Positions 59,053 through 64,000 of a DNA stretch of 64,000 bases are shown piece after piece (the stretch's first letter is position 1; each line of letters begins with the position of its first letter). Source of the DNA: Burkholderia sp. WP9 (GTDB lineage Bacteria > Pseudomonadota > Gammaproteobacteria > Burkholderiales > Burkholderiaceae); assembly GCF_900104795.1 (NCBI RefSeq), contig NZ_FNTG01000001.1:3286001-3350000 (forward strand), read 5' to 3'. The notes under the pieces are model-generated. The model saw only the letters and a program-made list of their open reading frames with translations, made no database searches and was not told the DNA's origin. The position numbers and the translations under genes are program-made.

Positions 59053-59158
59053 CTCGACGTCAGTTTCCCGAAGTCACGAGTTCAACCACCGTATGCAGAT
59101 GAGACGACCCAAGGCATGGCGCGTAATAGCTTACTGAGGCGCCCGACGCATAGAACCA

Positions 59159-59208
59159 ACGATACGTGTTGCAGCGAATCCTTCTGCTCCGTTTCTTGCT
59201 CTCCGGGT
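59159..59208 (-). promoter_or_regulatory. Ada box and -10, distal leftward promoter
   Basis: Read leftwards: GCAAGAAACGGAG (59199-59187), 22 bases, TATCGT at 59164-59159. No AAT upstream. It reads through the proximal promoter into the 190-aa gene, or drives a short transcript of about 110 nt before it; only tiny open frames lie in between. Confidence 0.7.
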
Positions 59209-59238
59209 CGGGATGAGCGCCGTGAAACGGATCGTCTG

Positions 59239-59288
59239 AATCGCACCGCAAGAAACGGGTAGTAGTGGGGAGGCGCGATGGATATTGT
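59239..59288 (+). promoter_or_regulatory. Ada box and -10 of the SnoaL-like gene
   Basis: AAT (59239-59241), six bases, GCAAGAAACGGGT, 22 bases, TATTGT at 59283-59288. Divergent from the leftward box 40 bp away. The ribosome site of the gene is at about 59333. Confidence 0.8.
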
Positions 59289-59346
59289 TCGTTCCAGGCG
59301 AAGCAAGCCCGTTTCGCTGCCAATCAAGCTCAGTAAGGAGTCAAAC

Positions 59347-59796
59347 ATGTCAAAGGAAGAGGACAACAAGGCGGTCGTAGGTCGCTGGTTCACCAGTTTC
59401 TGGGGCGAGAAATGTGACCTCAACATTGTCGACGAGATCGCTGCGCCGGACATGCTGTTGAAATACTCGCTGCATGAGCCCCGTCGTGGTCGTGACGACA
59501 TCAAAGCCTTCATGACCGCTTTCCGCGAAGCCTTTCCGGACCTCAATTTCTGGGGCGTCACGGACCTCATCGCTGAAGGTGATTACGTCGTAGGGCAATG
59601 GGAAGGTGGTGGCACGCACACTGGCCCGGCTTTTAGCGACTTTCTCGCAGGGTCTCTGCCGGCGGCAACCGGCCGCAAGATGCACTTCACCGGCACCACC
59701 GTGCTTCGTTTGAAGGAGGGCAAAATCGTCGAAGAGCTTGGTCTTGACGACGGTGTGTCGGCTCTCACGCAACTGGGACTGATCAAGACGGTCTGA
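59347..59796 (+). CDS. SnoaL-like (ester cyclase / NTF2-fold) protein
   Basis: 149 aa from the ATG at 59347 with TAAGGAG upstream; longer starts would include the promoter. Typical SnoaL features are N-I-V-D-E-I-A-A-P-D-M-L, R-G-R-D-D-I-K-A-F-M-T-A-F-R-E-A-F-P-D-L, and W-E-G-G-G-T-H-T-G. The NTF2 fold binds small hydrophobic molecules and includes hydrolases and cyclases; no reaction can be assigned. Its Ada-box promoter puts it in the alkylation response, where removal of an alkylating agent or metabolite is one possible role. Confidence 0.8.
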   Translation: MSKEEDNKAVVGRWFTSFWGEKCDLNIVDEIAAPDMLLKYSLHEPRRGRDDIKAFMTAFREAFPDLNFWGVTDLIAEGDYVVGQWEGGGTHTGPAFSDFLAGSLPAATGRKMHFTGTTVLRLKEGKIVEELGLDDGVSALTQLGLIKTV

Positions 59797-59948
59797 GTAT
59801 TTCTGTCATCATCGGTGTGTCCCCGTCTGCGCAGCGAGTGATCGGGAGTGCGGACCGGCGAATGCCGGTCTGCATTGTCCGATCGGTCTCCTCTTCACCC
59901 GCACATGACGGGTCTCGCACATCGGTCGCGAATCATCACTCTCCCTCA

Positions 59949-59998
59949 AAAACTGCCGCAAGGAACGGAGCGCTTCGGCGCTCCCGTTCTTCTAATTC
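59949..59998 (+). promoter_or_regulatory. Ada box, hairpin and -10 of the 174-aa gene
   Basis: AAA in place of AAT, six bases, GCAAGGAACGGAG (59958-59970), 22 bases, then TAATTC at 59993-59998. Between box and -10 there is a perfect stem GGAGCGC-TTCG-GCGCTCC (59967-59984), which extends with a bulge through AAGGAAC / GTTCTT. Confidence 0.75.
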
Positions 59999-60030
59999 GT
60001 CAGTTTTCGTTAGCCAATTGGGGACCCAAT

Positions 60031-60555
60031 ATGCGCATTGAGAATCGTCGCGCCAGCGATGAGCCGAATCTGACTGCTAGCTTCAAGACCGCTGTCATGA
60101 GTGTTTCCGGCGCGGTGGTCAGTGTGTGCGTCAAATACGCAATGTATGACAGGACCGTTCGGCTCTCTCATTGGTCAACTAAGCAGATCCTCGCGCTCTA
60201 CAAGTGCCTCGAACACTACAGCGGCGTCCATTACTACGGCTCCGATTTGCAGCGCATATCGGACGATCCCAGTCTTTCCGATTTACTGCCAGCCCGGCAT
60301 CCGGTTCATACAATGCTCAACGAAAGACCGGATCTGACACAGGAAGACTATTCGGAGGCGAACAAAGGCTTTTCCGTGAAGTCATTTATATTCGACGATC
60401 ACGGTGAAACATTCCGTATTTCTTGCGCCTTCGGCGGCCACTTTCATCGCGTAGAGGTGCTGCCCGCATATATCGCGATGAACCTGTACGGTTCCCTTAA
60501 AGGCCAGTTCAAAAAGAGCTCGGAAGGGCTGTTTACTTTTCCACGAAACGGTTAA
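60031..60555 (+). CDS. Unknown 174-aa protein of the Ada regulon
   Basis: 174 aa, ATG at 60031 about 25 bases past the predicted transcription start. Soluble, with Y-A-M-Y-D-R-T-V-R-L-S-H-W-S-T and F-R-I-S-C-A-F-G-G-H-F-H-R-V-E near the end, the latter with several histidines. No domain recognised. The promoter geometry is the main evidence for expression. An IS5 element begins 30 bp downstream. Confidence 0.68.
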   Translation: MRIENRRASDEPNLTASFKTAVMSVSGAVVSVCVKYAMYDRTVRLSHWSTKQILALYKCLEHYSGVHYYGSDLQRISDDPSLSDLLPARHPVHTMLNERPDLTQEDYSEANKGFSVKSFIFDDHGETFRISCAFGGHFHRVEVLPAYIAMNLYGSLKGQFKKSSEGLFTFPRNG

Positions 60556-60584
60556 CCTTGGATACCTGAACAACGGATCAAGGA

Positions 60585-61402
60585 ATGCCGGCACCTATCA
60601 TCGATGACGAATTGTGGGCACTGATCGAACCGCTACTTCCACCGCCCAAACCGCGACGCCAGCGATACCCTGGAAGGTTGCCGGTCTCGGACCGTGCAGC
60701 ACTCAATGGCATCCTGCTTGTGCTGAAGACAGGAATGCGATGGAACCATCTGCCGACCCGGTTGGGCTTCGGCTCTGGAGCGACTTGTTGGCGTCGGTTG
60801 CACGACTGGCAGCAGGCCGGGGTGTGGGACAAGCTGCACGGGCTACTGCTCGACAAGCTGCGCGAATCTGGCCAGCTCGATTTCTCATATGCGGCTGTCG
60901 ATTCATCGTCCGTGCGAGCCGTTGGGGCGGGCCAAAAACTGGGCCAAACCCCACCGATCGCGCACGACCAGGGTCCAAACACCACGTCCTCGTAGACGCG
61001 AACGGCGTTCCTGTCAGCGTGATCGTGACCGGCGCGAACCGCAATGATGTCACGCAACTGCTGCCGCTGGTCGACGCTATCCCGCCGATTCGCGGCACAC
61101 GCGGCCGACCGCTTCGCAAACCCAAGGTCATCTACGCCGACCGTGGCTACGACTCCGACTCGCATCGCCGCCAACTTCGCGAGCGTGGAATCAGACCGGT
61201 CATCGCCAGGCGCCGCACCGAACACGGCAGCGGTCTCGGCAAGTTCCGTTGGGTCGTTGAACGGACTCATTCGTGGCTCCATGGTTTCCGGCGTCTTCGC
61301 ATTCGCTTCGAGCGCCGATCTGACATTCACGAAGCATTCCTCAAACTAGCCTGCTCACTCGTCTGCTGGAACATCTTCAGCCGAACTGAGCAGCCTTTTT
61401 GA
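60585..61402 (+). mobile_element. IS5-family insertion sequence, transposase by -1 frameshift
   Basis: Two overlapping frames make one transposase. The first (60585-60995) has M-P-A-P-I-I-D-D-E-L-W-A-L-I-E-P-L-L-P-P and the N-terminal DUF4096 part with A-A-V-D-S-S-S-V-R-A; the second continues G-S-K-H-H-V-L-V-D and V-I-Y-A-D-R-G-Y-D-S-D ending in C-W-N-I-F. The switch is a -1 shift at GGCCAAAAAC (about 60936), as in IS427-group elements. D-D-E catalytic residues are all present across the join. Terminal repeats were not clearly identified. It separates the regulon genes at 60031 and 61724. Confidence 0.85.
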
Positions 61403-61535
61403 ACTGCCCTCTTAAGGCGGCCATCGATCTGTCGGGCCTCGTCACTGTGGAAGTGGGCGGTTCGGCTTGATCTCTCGATCGATCAAGCCGGAGCGCGATA
61501 TCGTCAAGATGCACTGCCGTTCTGGCGGCTCGACA

Positions 61536-61724
61536 TTATTCGGCGGTTGGATCGTGATGGATGTGTTCAGCTCCCTCGTCCTTCTGGATCGCCGCAGGTT
61601 GGTGGCTGACGTTCGAGGAAGGCATCTGAGGCTGGGCTTCGCGTTGAAGCAGGGCGAGCAGCTCCGGGCGTAATCCGTCCCCTCGATGCGCAACCAACGC
61701 GTGAAAAGAAAGCAATGGCAACAT
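61536..61724 (-). CDS. Unknown 62-aa protein of the Ada regulon
   Basis: 62 aa, M-L-P-L-L-S-F-H-A-L-V-A-H-R-G-D-G-L-R-P at the start, histidine-rich at the end (G-A-E-H-I-H-H-D-P). It would be ignored as a chance frame were it not for a strong AGGAG ribosome site and an Ada-box promoter about 75 bp upstream. The first 13 residues are hydrophobic but short for a signal. Possibly a small regulatory or membrane peptide. Function unknown. Confidence 0.5.
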   Translation of the reverse strand: MLPLLSFHALVAHRGDGLRPELLALLQREAQPQMPSSNVSHQPAAIQKDEGAEHIHHDPTAE

Positions 61725-61793
61725 GGTGGACTCCTGATAACGATATTTACCGTCGCGACTCGCTTGACGGGATGCGTCCTCTGCAGAGACTTC

Positions 61794-61841
61794 AACCTAT
61801 CGCCGCGCGCAGCTAAAAAAACTCCGTTTCTTGCGATTCAA
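61794..61841 (-). promoter_or_regulatory. Ada box and -10 of the 62-aa gene
   Basis: Read leftwards: GAT in place of AAT, six bases, GCAAGAAACGGAG (61832-61820), then TAGGTT at 61799-61794 after 20 bases, two shorter than in the other nine. Divergent from the box at 61950. Confidence 0.65.
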
Positions 61842-61949
61842 TCTCGTCGTGCGTGGAACCGCGTCGCAATCGAACAGATCGTCCGTTTTAACTCGAAGGC
61901 GGTTGTACTGGCAGCGGACCTTTGTGCGAGTAGCTGGCTCACTTTGCGG

Positions 61950-61999
61950 AATTGCAGCGCAAGAAACGGATTGTTGCGTCGGCTCGCCGGCTCTACCGT
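61950..61999 (+). promoter_or_regulatory. Ada box and -10 of the AlkB-like gene
   Basis: AAT (61950-61952), six bases, GCAAGAAACGGAT (61959-61971), 22 bases, TACCGT at 61994-61999. The start codon is 95 bp further on. Confidence 0.78.
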
Positions 62000-62093
62000 T
62001 CGGAGGCGGCTCGGCCGGGTATCGCTCTCGGGCACGTAACGACTGCGCGAAGGTCTCTGGCGCACTTTCATTTTTCCGAAGAGGCAGACTCTC

Positions 62094-62651
62094 ATGAACC
62101 ACGTTGCGCACCCAATGACTGGCAACGCTGAGTATTTCGCTCTTGGGCGTGGCGCATTTATCTTGCGCGGCTTCGCGTTACGCTATGGGGACGAACTCCC
62201 GCGCCGCGTAGCCGAGCTTCAAAACTCGCCACAGGATCGTTGCTCCGTGACGCCGAGTGGACTGAGCATGTCCAGCGAATCAACGACATGTTTTAGTCTC
62301 GGCTGGACGACGATCGAGCGAAGCCAAGACTGTCTTCCGACGGACCCGCCGTGCGCGGTAATGCCTGATGTACTGAGAAATTTGGGGCGGGACGCTGCCG
62401 CTGCTGTCGGCTTCAATGATTTCGCCCCCGACGTAAGCCTGATGAGCCAAGTTCCAGGTGCGCGCGTCTCTTTGCATCAGGAGATGAGCTGGCCAAAAGC
62501 AGGTGCGCCAATCGTTGCTTTTACATTGGGAATGGCCAGCGCCTTCCTTTTTAAAAACCACGAATCCCTCGATACGCGCAGAATCACACTTTGGCACGGA
62601 GACGTTCTCGTGTGGGATCAGCAGGCTCGTGACCCGTTTGACATCGCTTGA
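62094..62651 (+). pseudogene. Degenerate, truncated AlkB-like protein
   Basis: 185 aa. It follows AlkB from G-A-F-I-L-R-G-F-A-L through S-V-T-P-S-G-L-S-M-S and G-W-T-T to G-D-V-L-V-W, but the metal motif is H128-Q-E130 instead of HxD and the frame stops right after, before the second histidine and the 2OG arginines. N-x-Y before the motif is also lost. It cannot work as an AlkB dioxygenase unless complemented. The Ada-type promoter is intact, so it may still be made. It could be a decoy or simply decaying. Confidence 0.72.
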
Positions 62652-63180
62652 CTAAGTTTACTTTTGACACGAGCCCCATCGCATCCGACGGCACCTGTGA
62701 TGAGGGAAAATGGGAGCTGCGACGACATTCCAAGTGCGGCAGTTTGAAATCGAAGCGCCAATGACTGCTTGTCGCTGGCGACCGGCCACCCCGCGATTTG
62801 TGACGCTTGTCTGTTAAGGGTCAATTTCGGTCTGCGAGACTAACGAGACGTTCCGCGCTTTCGGTCGAAGAACGTCATAGCAAACCGTTTGTCATCCCCC
62901 GCGCAATCTCGGCACCAGAATAGCGCTTGCCATGTTGTTCTCCATGAGGAGGGATTTTGGAGTCGAACCGCTGATCAGGCCGTCCGGCGTATCCGCCGCT
63001 TTAGCTGGCCAAGCTTACATCCATAAGCTGCGCCGCCCCCCCTGAACCCTATGACCAGCGGGGCTTCCAGCCATATAGAATAGCTTTCATGCGAGGACAG
63101 TTCGCTTCCGATCCCAAACCCCAAAACCTATCTTACCGAAAACGCTCAAGGCCTCCCGACAGCATCGTCCCGGGCCAACG
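62652..63180. other. Stretch without a recognised gene at the end of the alkylation island
   Basis: About 530 bp with only short frames lacking ribosome sites. No Ada box, tRNA or terminator was seen. It may be the decayed right border of the alkylation cassette. Confidence 0.4.
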
Positions 63181-63480
63181 ACCGTCGGCATCCTGATCGG
63201 CAGCGGCAACGACACCGGCCACCGATGCTGGTCGGGCATTCAGCAAGACATCGAAGAACTTTTGGTACGCCCTGCATATCGTGAGCGCGGATACGGCTGT
63301 CAACTCGCCGACCTCGTTAGATCATTTTCCGAGTTTCAAGGAATGGAGTTCAGGTTTTGGATCGACCATGTGGACGCAAGCGCCGCATCATCTCCTACGG
63401 CCACCCAGATCATTCGAAGGCTAGGATTGAGCATGCAAACAGCATCCGATCATCCTTGGGCCGCATCTTTTGCAACGTGA
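63181..63480 (+). pseudogene. Possible GNAT acetyltransferase remnant
   Basis: An open frame of 99 codons ending at 63480 contains L-L-V-R-P-A-Y-R-E-R-G-Y-G-C-Q-L-A-D, which fits the acetyl-CoA-binding R-x-x-G-x-G/A loop and helix of GNAT enzymes, and I-I-R-R-L-G-L-S near the end. No start codon with a ribosome site is present and the first half of the fold is missing. Likely a fragment. Confidence 0.35.
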
Positions 63481-64000
63481 CAAAATCTGCACATTCTCCT
63501 GCCTCATGGTGTCGGTAGGGTTTTGCAGAAACTCGCAGTTGCCTGCGGGCGCCCTTTGCATTGTGGAAGCGGTCATTCGAGTGCGGTGGTCCGGGTGACA
63601 GCAACGGGTCGAGGATGTGCGAAAACGGGTGTTGATATGAAGCTCTAAAAAAATCACCCCTTCAGGTCGCGCTGTATCGGCTCGGCAGCGACTTGCAGTA
63701 ACTTGGGAAGCGTAAAGCGACACCCGAAAACTGAGTGCTTTTGCGTTTTCACACGAGCTCGGTCGGCTTCGGCCGACCGCATCAGGCAGTAGTCAGGCCA
63801 GAAGTAGACCCTCGACGATTCAGATGGGAGCGGACATCGCAGTGTGGCCAGGAGTTTTGCTCCGCCGAGCCGGTGTACGCGACGCCATAAAGCGCTAACA
63901 GCGGCTATCGCCGGCGGTCGCTAAGCTCATTCCAAATGCTTACCAAGCGCAGGCAAAGTGAGAAGGCTGCGTAGCTCCTGGCTATCGTCACTAGGCGTGA
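63481..64000. other. Terminal 520 bp, no gene recognised
   Basis: Short frames only. An inverted repeat GGTCGG / CCGACC at about 63761-63778 has no T tract. No att copy matching the tRNA fragment at 27808-27857 was found here. Confidence 0.4.

Noticed and set aside
59052..59323. Minus-strand open frame between the divergent Ada promoters
   Set aside because: It overlaps two promoters and the box sequences themselves, and it lacks a ribosome site.
62950..63010. tRNA-like TCGAACCGCTGATCAGGCCGTC stretch near the right end, considered as the second att site
   Set aside because: It contains a T-loop-like TCGAACC on the minus strand but no cloverleaf, and it does not match the fragment at 27808-27857.
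63751..63779. Hairpin GGTCGG/CCGACC as a terminator
   Set aside because: No T tract on either strand and no gene ending nearby.

Overview
The window looks like chromosomal DNA of a Burkholderiaceae bacterium, most likely Paraburkholderia. The evidence is the high-GC coding, a Burkholderia-type general porin, a KirBac-type potassium channel very close to the Burkholderia pseudomallei protein, and a fused indolepyruvate ferredoxin oxidoreductase of the beta-proteobacterial type. It splits into a core-like left part (1 to about 27.3 kb) and an acquired right part (about 27.8 kb to the end).

Left part: the start of a LysR regulator, a porin, a BASS-type transporter, an EAL-CBS-GGDEF protein behind a pure hexanucleotide repeat, a LacI-AGE epimerase-PfkB kinase sugar operon, two small proteins, KirBac, indolepyruvate ferredoxin oxidoreductase, CutC, an EAL phosphodiesterase, a Na+/H+ antiporter, a uracil permease, two chemoreceptors and a diguanylate cyclase with an intact I-site. 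Three c-di-GMP proteins and two chemoreceptors give it a motility and signalling flavour.

Right part: a genomic island begins at the 3' half of a tRNA (Ala-like), followed by a tyrosine integrase. Next comes a defence-like block (28-39.5 kb): a type III restriction-modification pair, a TIGR04141-family protein, a membrane gene broken by a 5-bp duplication, and an unrecognised two-gene operon (351-aa soluble protein plus multi-TM protein). Broken IS110 and IS21 elements separate it from a plasmid/ICE-like block (42.3-50.3 kb) with DUF932, YqaJ nuclease, an RDF-like protein, a tandem paralogue pair, an XRE regulator and two lipoproteins.

The most striking region is 50.4-62.7 kb, a compact DNA-alkylation response island: ada, alkA, two alkB-like genes, two further O6-methylguanine methyltransferases, three paralogous 2OG-Fe(II) oxygenases, a detached Ada-type zinc module, a TMEM175-type channel and five genes of unknown role. 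Ten promoters carry one shared element on the coding strand, GCAAG-R-R-A-CGGAG, preceded in six cases by AAT at exactly the Escherichia coli Ada-operator spacing (AAT-N6-GCAA). It is followed by a TA-starting -10 hexamer exactly 22 nt later in nine of ten cases and 20 nt later in the tenth. This defines a self-contained Ada regulon and draws the unknown genes into it. Ada itself keeps the methyl-accepting cysteine but lacks three of the four zinc cysteines of its N-domain, and a separate zinc module is encoded in the same operon. I regard this as the best candidate for an undescribed system in the window.
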